Origin: Thermodesulfovibrionia bacterium
GTDB lineage: Bacteria > Nitrospirota > Thermodesulfovibrionia > UBA6902
Length of the DNA stretch: 40,647 nt
Direction: 5' to 3'
NCBI GenBank assembly: GCA_020053105.1
Contig: JAGVNU010000102.1
Span: forward strand, 1-40,647
Part shown: positions 1 through 7,919 of the stretch, piece after piece
How positions within the stretch are numbered: position 1 is the first letter of the stretch
Layout: each line of letters starts with the position of its first letter
Notes under the pieces: model-generated
Databases searched by the model: none
What the model was told of the DNA's origin: nothing
The model's input: only the letters and a program-made list of their open reading frames with translations
Translations under genes and position numbers: made by a program

Positions 1-4
1 ACTA

Positions 5-727
5 ATGGATGTATCATCATCAGACGATTTATCGAGTCTTGAAAACTCGTTAGGTTATACCTTCAAGAAGAAGTCTCGGTTAAAAGAGGCCCTTACCCAC
101 AAATCATATGCCCATGAAAGGGCCAATGAGCATACGTCATTTAACGAGCGCGTGGAATTCCTCGGCGACTCTGTGCTTGAATTAATTGTCAGTGAATACC
201 TTTTCAATTCCTATCCTGATTTTACCGAGGCCGACCTGTCCAGGATCAAGGCGTACGCGGTCCAGGAATCTACACTTGCGCAGACCGCAACAGACCTTGA
301 TTTAGGCGCGTATCTTCTTCTGGGCAAAGGAGAAGAAATGACCGGCGGCCGGAAGAAGGCTTCGCTACTTGCAGATGCCCTGGAGGCTGTACTCGCTGCT
401 ATTTATCTGGACGGGGGATATAAAAATGCGCGTGAATTCATACTTGGCCACCTGACGTCGAAAATCGATGAACTCGCGTCAACAAATTTCATATTTGATT
501 TCAAGACAAAACTCCAGGAAGTCGCCCAGGCGCAGTTTGGTGTCCTGCCAAAGTATGTCATTCATAAAGAAGAGGGACCGGAGCATAAGAAGACCTTTGA
601 GGTCAAAGTCTTTATAAAAGATAATTTCCTTGGTTCCGGAAAAGGCAAAACCAAAAAGGCCGCGGCACAGAAGGCCGCAGAAAAGGGGCTTGTCAAAATC
701 AAGGAGGAAAATGAAGCTAACATATAA
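5..727 (+). CDS. rnc: Ribonuclease III
   Basis: Cytoplasmic endoribonuclease that cuts double-stranded RNA in rRNA and mRNA processing. The 240-residue product has the usual family length. The RNase III signature NERVEFLGDS lies at residues 47-56, with the metal-binding Asp55, and the second acidic pair Asp124/Glu127 sits in LLADALEAV. A double-stranded-RNA-binding domain follows from about residue 165, ending in the typical KTKKAAAQKAAEKGL helix. The ATG lies 5 nt into the window, so its ribosome binding site cannot be judged. The 3' end overlaps purM by 17 nt, which implies translational coupling. Confidence 0.95.
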   Translation: MDVSSSDDLSSLENSLGYTFKKKSRLKEALTHKSYAHERANEHTSFNERVEFLGDSVLELIVSEYLFNSYPDFTEADLSRIKAYAVQESTLAQTATDLDLGAYLLLGKGEEMTGGRKKASLLADALEAVLAAIYLDGGYKNAREFILGHLTSKIDELASTNFIFDFKTKLQEVAQAQFGVLPKYVIHKEEGPEHKKTFEVKVFIKDNFLGSGKGKTKKAAAQKAAEKGLVKIKEENEANI

Positions 728-1745
728 AAAGTCAGGGGTCGATATTAAGGAGGGTGACAGATTGGTGGATATAATCAGGCCTCTGGCGAAGTCCACTTTC
801 AAACCCTTTGTCATGACGGACATAGGCTCTTTCGGCGCATTTTGTAAACTGGATACCGGACGCTATAAAGAGCCTGTCCTGGTTAGCGGTACGGACGGAG
901 TGGGGACGAAATTAAAGATAGCGTTTATGCTTAACCGGCACGACACGGTCGGGATCGATCTTGTAGCAATGTCAGTAAATGATATCCTCACAAGCGGGGC
1001 AAGGCCCCTCTTCTTCCTTGATTACTTTGCAACAGGAAAGCTTTCGGTAAAGACAGCAGCAGACGTTATCAAAGGAATTGCTGAAGGCTGCAAGATGGCT
1101 GACTGCGCGCTCATCGGCGGTGAAACAGCGGAGATGCCGGGGTTCTACAACTCAGGAGAATATGACCTTGCGGGATTCGCTGTAGGAGTTGTTGATAAAG
1201 ATAAAATCATAAATGGTAAGGACATCAGCGCCGGAGACATACTTATAGGCCTTTGCTCAAGCGGCCTTCACAGCAACGGATATTCACTCGCGAGAAAACT
1301 CTTCTTTGACATCAAAAAGTACAGCCCGAAAAAAATCATTAAAGAACTCGGCTGCTCTATAGGCGAAGCCCTTTTACAGCCTACAAAGATCTATGTAAAG
1401 AGTGTTTTAAGGGTCATGCAGAATTATAAGCTCAAGGGGATAGCGCACATCACCGGAGGCGGAATCACCGAAAACCTCCCTCGTGTCCTCCCCAAAAAAG
1501 CGAAGCTGCATTTCACAATCGAAAGAGGCAGCTGGCCAGTCACTCCAATATTTCACCTTATCCGGGACATGGGAAATGTTGAAGAAGGAGAAATGTACAA
1601 GACCTTCAATATGGGTGTCGGGATGATACTGGTTGTAAATAGAGCTGATGCACAAAAGATCGTGAAGAAGCTTAACCAGCTTGGTGAAAGTGCATTTATT
1701 ATCGGACAGGTTGAAAAGGGAAGATGCGGCGTGGTCTATATCTGA
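711..1745 (+). CDS. purM: Phosphoribosylformylglycinamidine cyclo-ligase (AIR synthetase)
   Basis: Catalyses ATP-dependent ring closure of FGAM to AIR, the fifth step of purine synthesis. The 344-residue length is typical. VSGTDGVGTKLK and GGETAEMPGFY are hallmark substrate and nucleotide motifs of the PurM/SelD superfamily. The start at ATG 711 is chosen because AAGGAGGAAA lies directly upstream (701-710) and MKLTYKKSGVDI is the normal PurM N-terminus. An in-frame extension back to 630 is only rnc sequence read in another frame. The usual partner purN is not next door but at 18407, beyond the whole CRISPR-Cas island. Confidence 0.95.
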   Translation: MKLTYKKSGVDIKEGDRLVDIIRPLAKSTFKPFVMTDIGSFGAFCKLDTGRYKEPVLVSGTDGVGTKLKIAFMLNRHDTVGIDLVAMSVNDILTSGARPLFFLDYFATGKLSVKTAADVIKGIAEGCKMADCALIGGETAEMPGFYNSGEYDLAGFAVGVVDKDKIINGKDISAGDILIGLCSSGLHSNGYSLARKLFFDIKKYSPKKIIKELGCSIGEALLQPTKIYVKSVLRVMQNYKLKGIAHITGGGITENLPRVLPKKAKLHFTIERGSWPVTPIFHLIRDMGNVEEGEMYKTFNMGVGMILVVNRADAQKIVKKLNQLGESAFIIGQVEKGRCGVVYI

Positions 1746-1793
1746 TAAAAGCATCTGTACTGGAGTCTTAAAACTGCAAGAGGGGAAAGGCAG

Positions 1794-2807
1794 TTGAACA
1801 TCCAAATTCTATACCATACATTTCAGTTTGAGATCATCGCGCAGGAACCCTTGATCCTGCCCTCTTACAAAGGCTCCACATTACGCGGCGGGTTCGGCAA
1901 TGCATTTAAAAAAGTTGTTTGTGCTGTAAGACAAAATGAATGCAGAAACTGTCTGCTTTCTCAAAAATGCATTTATTCCTACGTCTTTGAAACCCCGCCT
2001 CCTTCCGATACAACGATCATGCGGAAATATACAGCAGCCCCCCACCCTTTTATCATCGAACCGCCTGAAGAAAAAAAAAACGGATACAAACCGGGAGATA
2101 AAATCACATTCAGTCTCACCCTCATCGGCAGGGCAATAGACTACCTGCCCTATTTCATCTATACATTCGATGAACTCGGAAAGATGGGAATCGGGAAAGG
2201 CAGGGGGAAATATGAATTGAAGACTGTGAGAACAAACCCCACGTTGGAAAAGGGGGGCAGTGGAGATTTTCAGACAAGAATAGATGAAATCATTTATTCA
2301 GCCGATTCAAAAACCCTCAAACCGTTTGGACCTTCCGTTTTGATCCTTAATTTTGGAATTTTAAATCATGGCGAGGCAGCGCCTCGCCCCTCCAGTCTGT
2401 CCCTGAACTTCCTGACTCCTACGCGCATAGTCTATGACAGCCATCTCACCCTGGACCTCGAATTCCATATGCTGATAAGGCAACTGCTGAGACGAATTTC
2501 CCTGCTTGCTTATTTCCACTGCGGACTTGATACATCTGAATGGGATTTCAAAGGGATTATTGAAAAGGCAAAAGAGGTGAAGGTTTCTAAACGCACTTTA
2601 AAATGGTATGACTGGGAGAGGTATTCTTCACGGCAGGATACGAGGATAAAAATGGGGGGATTTTTAGGGGAGATAACTTTTGAAGGTGACATTGGTCCGT
2701 TCACATCCCTGATAAAAGCTGGAGAGGTTTTGCATGTGGGGAAAGGGACGGGGTTTGGATTGGGGAAATATAAAATTAATTCAAGTCTGTTTTTTAACTC
2801 AGTTTAG
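1794..2807 (+). CDS. cas6: CRISPR pre-crRNA endoribonuclease Cas6
   Basis: RAMP-superfamily RNase that cuts the CRISPR transcript inside each repeat. Of 337 residues, the N-terminus carries the SYKGSTLRGGFGNAF motif of this Cas6 subgroup. A Cys cluster follows (Cys43, Cys50, Cys53, Cys59), suggesting a small metal site. The C-terminus has the glycine-rich loop GKGTGFGLGKY at about residues 316-326. The start is TTG 1794 with GAGGGGAAAGG upstream; no ATG fits as well. A perfect 8-bp inverted repeat at 2370-2388 lies inside the reading frame and encodes HGEAAPR, resembling a dispersed element that entered in frame. A hairpin follows the stop codon. The gene opens the type III-A locus. Confidence 0.88.
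   Translation: MNIQILYHTFQFEIIAQEPLILPSYKGSTLRGGFGNAFKKVVCAVRQNECRNCLLSQKCIYSYVFETPPPSDTTIMRKYTAAPHPFIIEPPEEKKNGYKPGDKITFSLTLIGRAIDYLPYFIYTFDELGKMGIGKGRGKYELKTVRTNPTLEKGGSGDFQTRIDEIIYSADSKTLKPFGPSVLILNFGILNHGEAAPRPSSLSLNFLTPTRIVYDSHLTLDLEFHMLIRQLLRRISLLAYFHCGLDTSEWDFKGIIEKAKEVKVSKRTLKWYDWERYSSRQDTRIKMGGFLGEITFEGDIGPFTSLIKAGEVLHVGKGTGFGLGKYKINSSLFFNSV
2370..2388. repeat. Perfect inverted repeat inside cas6
   Basis: GGCGAGGC, a 3-nt loop AGC, then GCCTCGCC. Its GC-rich arms differ from the surrounding AT-richer sequence and resemble dispersed intergenic palindromes. It preserves the cas6 frame. Confidence 0.6.
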
Positions 2808-2809
2808 TC

Positions 2810-2836
2810 GTCATTCCGGTATAAAACCGGAATGAC
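2810..2836. repeat. 11-bp hairpin after cas6 (dispersed repeat or weak terminator)
   Basis: Perfect arms GTCATTCCGGT and ACCGGAATGAC around the loop ATAAA, starting 3 nt after the cas6 stop. No T-run follows, so intrinsic termination would be weak. The GTCATTCC end recurs at 4676-4683 beside another palindrome, which suggests a genome-wide repeat family. Confidence 0.65.
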
Positions 2837-2866
2837 AGACAGACAAACAGAATTTTATTAACAGGC

Positions 2867-2895
2867 TATAATCGGAAACATTGTAGAAATGTTTC
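2867..2895 (+). promoter_or_regulatory. Putative -10 box and palindromic operator upstream of the CARF gene
   Basis: TATAAT at 2867-2872 is followed by the palindrome GAAACATT-N5-AATGTTTC at 2875-2895, placed where transcription would start. The only -35 candidate (CAAACA, 17 nt upstream) is weak. The same palindrome occurs at 13543-13563 before cas2a, and both copies are followed by TTTTA and a start codon 40-41 nt away. It could be a protein operator or a 5'-UTR hairpin; the sequence alone cannot decide. Confidence 0.55.
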
Positions 2896-2935
2896 TTTTA
2901 TGGAATGAAATAGAAACATCAGTTATGGTCTCTAT

Positions 2936-4123
2936 ATGAATACCGTTAAAAGACAGGGCAGGTTTAAGGAAGTAGCGATCTTTGTTGCAGGAACAACGCC
3001 TCAGATAATTACAGAGACTATCTATGCCCTCATCCACCAAAAGCCGTCGGTATACCCTGACGAGATTTATGTCCTTACAACAAAGAAAGGGAAAGAGGTA
3101 CTCAAGAGCAATCTTCTCGACAGCGGCATATTCAAGACATTCTGCAAAGAGTTTAAATTTGAAGAAACTAAATTTACTGAAAATTCTATAGTCGTCATAA
3201 AAAATCGCGCAGGTAAACTCCTTGATGACATTAAAGAGGGAGAAGACAACGAGGCGTTAGGGGATTTCATAGCAGGATTTATAAGAGATCATGCAAACGA
3301 TGAGAGTACAAGACTGCATTGTTCACTCGCAGGCGGGAGAAAGACCATGTCTTATTACATAGGCTCCTCCTTACAACTCTTCGGGCGTCCCTGGGACAAG
3401 CTGTATCACGTACTTGTCACCCCTGAGTTTGAATCGAATCCAGCTTTTTATTACAAGCCGAAGAAGGATAGGGAATTAACTTCCCCTTCACCCCCTCTTA
3501 GTTTAAGAGGGGGGCGGGGGGAGTTAAAGAATTTACACACGAAAGACGCCAGAATATACTTAGCCGAACTGCCCTTCATCAGGCTTCGGAACAAGATATC
3601 ACTCAATGGCAAGGATTTCAGTGAACTGGTGAGAGAAGGCCAGAAGGAAATAGACATAGCAACTCTTCAACCGGAATTAAGAGTAAATCTTTCTGAGCGG
3701 ACAGTTTATATCGGTGACAATCTGATTGAGATGGTGCCGGTCCAACTTATGATTTATGCCGCGTATCTCCGCTATAAAACAGAGCGCTGCGGGTATCCGG
3801 GCCGTCCATATTGTGCAGATTGCTTTGACTGCTTTCCGTCTGTTGCCGACATCACAAGCAGGCAGGCGTTTGAAAGCATGGTGAATGAATACAGGAAGAT
3901 ATATTCCTTACAGCCTATGCGCGCGGAGGAGTTGCTTGATAAACATAAAAATGGAATGGACCAGGCTGCTATCAGGCAAAACATCAGCAAGATCAACAGG
4001 TCGATCAGGGAACAGTTGAATGATGAAACGCTGTTGCCTTACTACATTATAAGCTCTGTGAAGAAATATGCAGGGAGCAGATATGGGGTGAGGGTGGAGA
4101 GGGAGAAGATATGGATAGAGTGA
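2936..4123 (+). CDS. CARF-domain CRISPR-associated protein (NE0113-like; possible ring nuclease or cOA sensor)
   Basis: The N-terminal Rossmann-like CARF domain binds cyclic oligoadenylate made by Cas10. Diagnostic pieces are VAGTTPQIITETIYAL (residues 17-32) and HCSLAGGRKTMSYYIG (from His128), resembling the Cas_NE0113 (TIGR02584) family as I recall it. I see no HEPN R-x(4-6)-H motif, so it is more likely a messenger-degrading ring nuclease or a regulator than an RNase; this is inference. The C-terminal half contains a Cys cluster RCGYPGRPYCADCFDCF, a possible metal site. A palindromic insert-like segment at 3478-3525 adds the Pro/Ser/Gly-rich stretch SPSPPLSLRGGRG at about residues 183-195, between the two domains. 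The start is ATG 2936. The gene is transcribed with the other cas genes but precedes an opposite-strand toxin-antitoxin pair. Confidence 0.75.
   Translation: MNTVKRQGRFKEVAIFVAGTTPQIITETIYALIHQKPSVYPDEIYVLTTKKGKEVLKSNLLDSGIFKTFCKEFKFEETKFTENSIVVIKNRAGKLLDDIKEGEDNEALGDFIAGFIRDHANDESTRLHCSLAGGRKTMSYYIGSSLQLFGRPWDKLYHVLVTPEFESNPAFYYKPKKDRELTSPSPPLSLRGGRGELKNLHTKDARIYLAELPFIRLRNKISLNGKDFSELVREGQKEIDIATLQPELRVNLSERTVYIGDNLIEMVPVQLMIYAAYLRYKTERCGYPGRPYCADCFDCFPSVADITSRQAFESMVNEYRKIYSLQPMRAEELLDKHKNGMDQAAIRQNISKINRSIREQLNDETLLPYYIISSVKKYAGSRYGVRVEREKIWIE
3491..3513. repeat. Perfect inverted repeat inside the CARF gene
   Basis: CCCCCTCTTA, loop GTT, then TAAGAGGGGG, with looser outer arms from about 3478 to 3525. 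The composition resembles intergenic CCCTCTCC-type palindromes such as the one at 15662. It lies in frame between two protein domains. Confidence 0.6.
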
Positions 4124-4126
4124 ATA

Positions 4127-4387
4127 TTAATAAACGTGCTTGCGATGCTTTACAGTGAGGATATAGACAATATGTTTCCCAGTATCGAGTTCATAGACAA
4201 TACGGTAGTTGCCAAGTCTGAGGGAGTATTCACCTTTATGGTTGCCGACAAGCGGCTTGCCTTCAAAAGGAGTCTGGGAAAGGGACTCTATCTTTGCAAG
4301 TATTCTGTTGAAAAGCGTCCTGTCAGCTCTATGGAGGGCTTCAAGATCGGATTCGGCTTCCTTTGCAAGTTCAAGATGATACGTCAT
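4127..4387 (-). CDS. RelE/ParE-family toxin
   Basis: Small 86-residue protein of the RelE fold, usually a ribosome-dependent mRNA endonuclease held in check by its antitoxin. YHLELAKEAESDLEAL at the N-terminus, GKPLVGNHKGEYSLRLGNYR in the middle and the final VKHRKHVY match the family's basic core and C-terminal tail. The ATG overlaps the stop of the upstream antitoxin (ATGA), a classic coupled arrangement. It is encoded opposite to the cas genes and ends 3 nt from the convergent end of the CARF gene. Confidence 0.87.
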   Translation of the reverse strand: MTYHLELAKEAESDLEALHRADRTLFNRILAKIESLSQTPFEGKPLVGNHKGEYSLRLGNYRIVYELDTGKHIVYILTVKHRKHVY

Positions 4388-4656
4388 TTCAGCTTTAGCC
4401 TTGTTTTGAATTCCTTAAGAGAAACTGTTTTCCCGGACCTGACCTGTTTCTTTGCGCGTGCAATGGCGACTCTTTCTTCTTTGCAGGACAGGATGTCGAG
4501 TGTCTCAAGCAGACCGTCAAATTCCTCGCTGCTCAGGATGACGGCCTTATCAACACCGTTTTTTGTTATGGTAAACCTGTCATACTTTTCTTCGACTTCT
4601 CTTACGATTGACGACAGGCTCTTTTTTGCCTCGGCAAGAGGGATTGTTTTAGACAT
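4384..4656 (-). CDS. Phd/YefM-family antitoxin
   Basis: DNA-binding antitoxin partner of the RelE-like toxin. The start MSKTIPLAEAKKSLSS and the following FTITKNGVDKAVILSSEEFDGL match the Phd/YefM fold, which dimerises on palindromic operators; the C-terminus is the toxin-binding tail. ATG 4656 is preferred over an upstream ATG at 4680 because AAGGAG lies 7 nt before it. A good minus-strand promoter (TTGATT-N18-TATAAT) upstream has its -10 inside the palindrome GACTATAATTATAGTC, consistent with autoregulation. The same site faces the cas10 operon. Confidence 0.87.
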   Translation of the reverse strand: MSKTIPLAEAKKSLSSIVREVEEKYDRFTITKNGVDKAVILSSEEFDGLLETLDILSCKEERVAIARAKKQVRSGKTVSLKEFKTRLKLK

Positions 4657-4678
4657 GGCGAATCTCCTTATTTCTGTC

Positions 4679-4699
4679 ATTCCGCACTCGATGCGGAAT
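4679..4699. repeat. Dispersed palindrome in the antitoxin leader
   Basis: ATTCCGCA, CTCGA, TGCGGAAT; preceded by GTC as in the hairpin at 2810. Likely a member of a chromosomal repeat family that sits between the promoter and the antitoxin start. Confidence 0.5.
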
Positions 4700-4714
4700 C
4701 TCGTCTTTTTTGTC

Positions 4715-4753
4715 TTGACTATAATTATAGTCTATTGTATTAATTGGAATCAA
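4715..4753. promoter_or_regulatory. Divergent promoters sharing a 16-bp palindromic operator
   Basis: The palindrome GACTATAATTATAGTC occupies 4717-4732. Minus strand: -35 TTGATT (4753-4748) and -10 TATAAT (4729-4724), spacer 18, driving the antitoxin. Plus strand: -35 TTGACT (4715-4720) and -10-like TATTAA (4738-4743), spacer 17, pointing at cas10. An antitoxin bound to the palindrome would cover the -10 of one promoter and the -35 of the other. Confidence 0.65.
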
Positions 4754-4770
4754 TTGAGGGGTGAGTTATT

Positions 4771-4881
4771 ATGCTTAATTTAAATCGGAGAGAATACCAG
4801 TCCGTGATACTGGGGACATTGCTGTGTGATGTCAGAGCCCGACTTGTCGGAAATGTAGGGATGGAGGAGAATGATGGATGA
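4771..4881 (+). CDS. Possible 36-residue leader peptide overlapping cas10
   Basis: ATG 4771 is preceded by GAGGGGTGA at a good distance and reads 36 codons to a TGA inside the first codons of cas10. The peptide begins MLNLNRREYQSVILG and has no family I recognise. It could couple cas10 translation or be chance. Only the ribosome-binding sequence and the overlap support it. Confidence 0.3.
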   Translation: MLNLNRREYQSVILGTLLCDVRARLVGNVGMEENDG

Positions 4882-7480
4882 AACAATTTTAAAAATTGCC
4901 CTTGCGGGGCTGATGCACGACATAGGCAAATTTGCTGAACGGGCGGGTATGGATGTGCCGCCGGATGTTATGAACAGTAATCAGCACCTGTATCAGCCGT
5001 ATATTAAGGCCCAAAACAGGCATACGCATAGGCACACCGCCTATACCGCATCTTTTGTTGATTATTTTGACGCTTTTCTGCCAAAGGCACTTACCAAAGC
5101 CGGATGGGGCTTGGGCGACTCTTTCGTTAACCTGGCAGCGGGACATCACAGACCCGATACACCGATGCAGTGGGTTGTTGCCGTGTCCGACCGAATATCA
5201 AGCGGGTTCGACCGGCAGAAGTTTAAAGATTACAACGAAGAGATAGATATTCCTGATTACAAAAAGACGCGTCTCATGACCATGTTTGAGCATATCAGTA
5301 CGGACAGGAAAAAACAGCAGGGACAGGGACGGGGCAACTGGCGATATCCGCTTAAGGTCCTTTCTCCGGACAGTGTCTTCCCGATTCGAAGCGATGTGGA
5401 TGCCGGGCAGACAGCAGATGAGGAGTATAAAAATCTCTTTCTGAACTTTCTTGAGAAGCTCGGTAGCGTAGCTCATAAGGAGGAAAATATCGGGCTATGG
5501 TATGAGCATTTTGACAGCCTGCTCCGAGATTTCACTGCGCACATACCGGCCGTATCAGTAGGCTTAGCACGCTCTGATGTATCACTTTATGATCATCTCC
5601 GCACCACAGCTGCATTGTCGGCTGCTCTGTATAGATTTCATGATGCTGCCGGGACTCTTTCTGTTTCAGCAGTTAGCGAAGACTGGTCGTCAAAGAAGTT
5701 TCTTCTTGTCAGTGCGGATTTTTTCGGCATACAGGATTTCATCTTTAGCGAGGGAGGAGAATCGGCCAAAGGCCGGGCCAAGACACTGAGAGGCCGCTCA
5801 TTCATGGTTTCATTGTTTTCGGAGCTTGCAGCCTATGATTTTTGTAAGGAACTCGGCCTTCCACATACATCCGTACTTTTAAATGCAGCCGGCAAGTTTA
5901 CGCTTATCTGTCATAACACTACGGAGGCGATGGATGCTGTATCTGCCGCTGAAAAAAGGATCAACGATTGGCTGGTCAGCAAGTTTTACGGAGCAAATAC
6001 CTTCGGTATTTCGCTGGTCGAGGCATCACCTGATGATTTTGTAGGCGGTAATTTTGACCGCCTCTGGAGAAGCCTCGGCGATAAGGTGAACCGCAGGAAA
6101 TACTCACGTCTGGATCTGAAGCAATACGGTGGGGTCGTGTCGGATTATCTGAACTCATTCGACAAGACACTTATTCCATCCCTTTGTCCATTCTGCGGCA
6201 AACGACCTTCGGTGATTGAGGCGATGCCTAAAGAGGGGGCTATCCATGATTCATGTGCCATATGCCGGGATAATGTTTTTATTGGAAGACATATTGTGAA
6301 AAAAGAAAAATATCCGTCTGATGAGGGATACGGCAGGGTCAGGATAGCAGTTACAACACTCGATACTGATCTTACAGGACGTCTTATGGAGCCGGTCTTT
6401 GGTCGCTATAATGTCGGCTTCACAACCGGGCTCATGAAAGAGGCTGCAAGGAATGGTTCATTGCTTAGATATTGGCGGCTTGAACGTGGAGACGGGGGCA
6501 AAGAGACAGGCGCTGTGATTGCTACGAAGGAAATCGGCGGCTATGTACCTGTGTATACCGAGGCGGATCAATACGATGACCGCATTATAGATGGCAGAAA
6601 AACTGACGGCAAAAAAGAAGAGATGATCGACCAGATGGACTTGGGGGTCCCAAAAACATTTCATCATATTGCTGCTTGTGCAAAACTGCCGTATGAAAAT
6701 GAAGCCCAGAGATATCGTGGAATTGAAGCAATAGGCGTGCTCAAGGCGGATGTGGACAACCTCGGGCTCATCTTTTTGGCAGGTACCGACCCGAAGCTGA
6801 TGTCGCTTTCACGGCTTGCGACTATGAGCAGACAGATGAATGCTTTTTTCACCCTGTATATACCTCATTGCCTTGAGACAACTGCCGAATTTTCAAATAT
6901 CTATACGGTTTTTGCAGGAGGCGACGATCTGTTTTTAATCGGGCCGTGGAACAGCATCGCTGATTTTGCCGTATATATGAATCGGCGGTTCCAAGAATAT
7001 GTTTGCGGAAATCAGGAGATCACCATCTCAGCCGGAATCGGCCTACACAAGCCGGGGGAACCGCTTGGAGTAATTGCCGAATCTGCCGAAGAGGCGCTTG
7101 AAGCCTCCAAAAATAATAGGGACAAGAGTAGTCTTACCATATTCGGCGTAACTGTCAAATGGGATGAGGCCGACAAGCTGGAAAATATACGTAAGAAGAT
7201 TGAAGCCTGGCGAAGAGATGGCTTATCCACAGGCATGCTCTACAGGTTAGGCATGTTTCAGGAGATGGAAGGTAAAAAGAAGGCTGTCGAATCTGCCGGA
7301 GTTACGCTCGCCGATGTTCAAAATGCAATGTGGGAGCCGTTGTTCCGCTATACGCTGGCCAGAAATATTAAGTCATCTGAAAAACGGCAGGAGATGAGTG
7401 AAGCAGCGGCATGGATAAAAGATTATGGTTCGAAACTCAGGATACCGCTCTGGCGGGTCATGTATGAAAACAGGAGATAG
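4874..7480 (+). CDS. cas10: Type III-A Cas10 (Csm1), HD nuclease and cyclic-oligoadenylate synthetase
   Basis: Large subunit of the Csm complex: the HD domain cuts single-stranded DNA and the palm domains polymerise ATP into cyclic oligoadenylate when target RNA is bound. Visible motifs are LMHDIGKF (His15, Asp16), a zinc-binding CPFC/CAIC set (Cys438, 441, 461, 464), and the synthetase motif GGDD at residues 682-685, so both activities look intact. Length is 868 residues. ATG 4874 is chosen over ATG 4871 because GGAGG (4863-4867) gives 6-nt spacing instead of 3. It heads a tight operon with csm2-csm5. The likely promoter lies in the shared toxin-antitoxin operator upstream. Confidence 0.95.
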   Translation: MDETILKIALAGLMHDIGKFAERAGMDVPPDVMNSNQHLYQPYIKAQNRHTHRHTAYTASFVDYFDAFLPKALTKAGWGLGDSFVNLAAGHHRPDTPMQWVVAVSDRISSGFDRQKFKDYNEEIDIPDYKKTRLMTMFEHISTDRKKQQGQGRGNWRYPLKVLSPDSVFPIRSDVDAGQTADEEYKNLFLNFLEKLGSVAHKEENIGLWYEHFDSLLRDFTAHIPAVSVGLARSDVSLYDHLRTTAALSAALYRFHDAAGTLSVSAVSEDWSSKKFLLVSADFFGIQDFIFSEGGESAKGRAKTLRGRSFMVSLFSELAAYDFCKELGLPHTSVLLNAAGKFTLICHNTTEAMDAVSAAEKRINDWLVSKFYGANTFGISLVEASPDDFVGGNFDRLWRSLGDKVNRRKYSRLDLKQYGGVVSDYLNSFDKTLIPSLCPFCGKRPSVIEAMPKEGAIHDSCAICRDNVFIGRHIVKKEKYPSDEGYGRVRIAVTTLDTDLTGRLMEPVFGRYNVGFTTGLMKEAARNGSLLRYWRLERGDGGKETGAVIATKEIGGYVPVYTEADQYDDRIIDGRKTDGKKEEMIDQMDLGVPKTFHHIAACAKLPYENEAQRYRGIEAIGVLKADVDNLGLIFLAGTDPKLMSLSRLATMSRQMNAFFTLYIPHCLETTAEFSNIYTVFAGGDDLFLIGPWNSIADFAVYMNRRFQEYVCGNQEITISAGIGLHKPGEPLGVIAESAEEALEASKNNRDKSSLTIFGVTVKWDEADKLENIRKKIEAWRRDGLSTGMLYRLGMFQEMEGKKKAVESAGVTLADVQNAMWEPLFRYTLARNIKSSEKRQEMSEAAAWIKDYGSKLRIPLWRVMYENRR

Positions 7481-7491
7481 GGAGGAATAAA

Positions 7492-7902
7492 ATGACAAAG
7501 ATAGAATTCTGGAAAGACAGACAAAACGGGATACTTAATCCTACATTACTTGCTGAACAAGCAGAAAAATGGGCGAACGATATTCACAATGATCCCGAAA
7601 GGGGCAATAAGAAAAATCAGCCTACACAACTGCGTAGATTCTATGATGAAGTATTAAGGTTCGATTCTCTTATTAAGAGCAATGAGGACAGTAATGCTTT
7701 TGAAAAGTATCTACCATATATAAAAATGCTAAATGCGAAGGTTTCTTATGCCAAGGGGCGTGAACATGTAACGAATAGATTTGTAAATATGATTAAAGAA
7801 TGCGTTGTAAGTGTCGAGTCAAGGGATGACTTCGAAGCTTTCAAGTCCTTCTTTGAAGCGTTTATGGGGTACTACAAGTTTCTTAATCCATCAAGAAATT
7901 AA
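7492..7902 (+). CDS. csm2: Csm2, small subunit of the type III-A effector
   Basis: A 136-residue helical protein with the short acidic-basic pattern of Csm2, including QLRRFYDEVLRF near residue 46 and the C-terminal FEAFKSFFEAFMGYYKF. Csm2 lines the crRNA-target duplex along the complex. Position between cas10 and csm3, with an 11-nt gap after cas10 and GGAGGAATAAA before the ATG, supports the call. Confidence 0.9.
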   Translation: MTKIEFWKDRQNGILNPTLLAEQAEKWANDIHNDPERGNKKNQPTQLRRFYDEVLRFDSLIKSNEDSNAFEKYLPYIKMLNAKVSYAKGREHVTNRFVNMIKECVVSVESRDDFEAFKSFFEAFMGYYKFLNPSRN

Positions 7903-7919
7903 TTATAGGAGGAAATGAA

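Noticed and set aside
630..710. N-terminal extension of PurM from 630
   Set aside because: It is rnc coding sequence in another frame, and a strong ribosome binding site stands directly before ATG 711.
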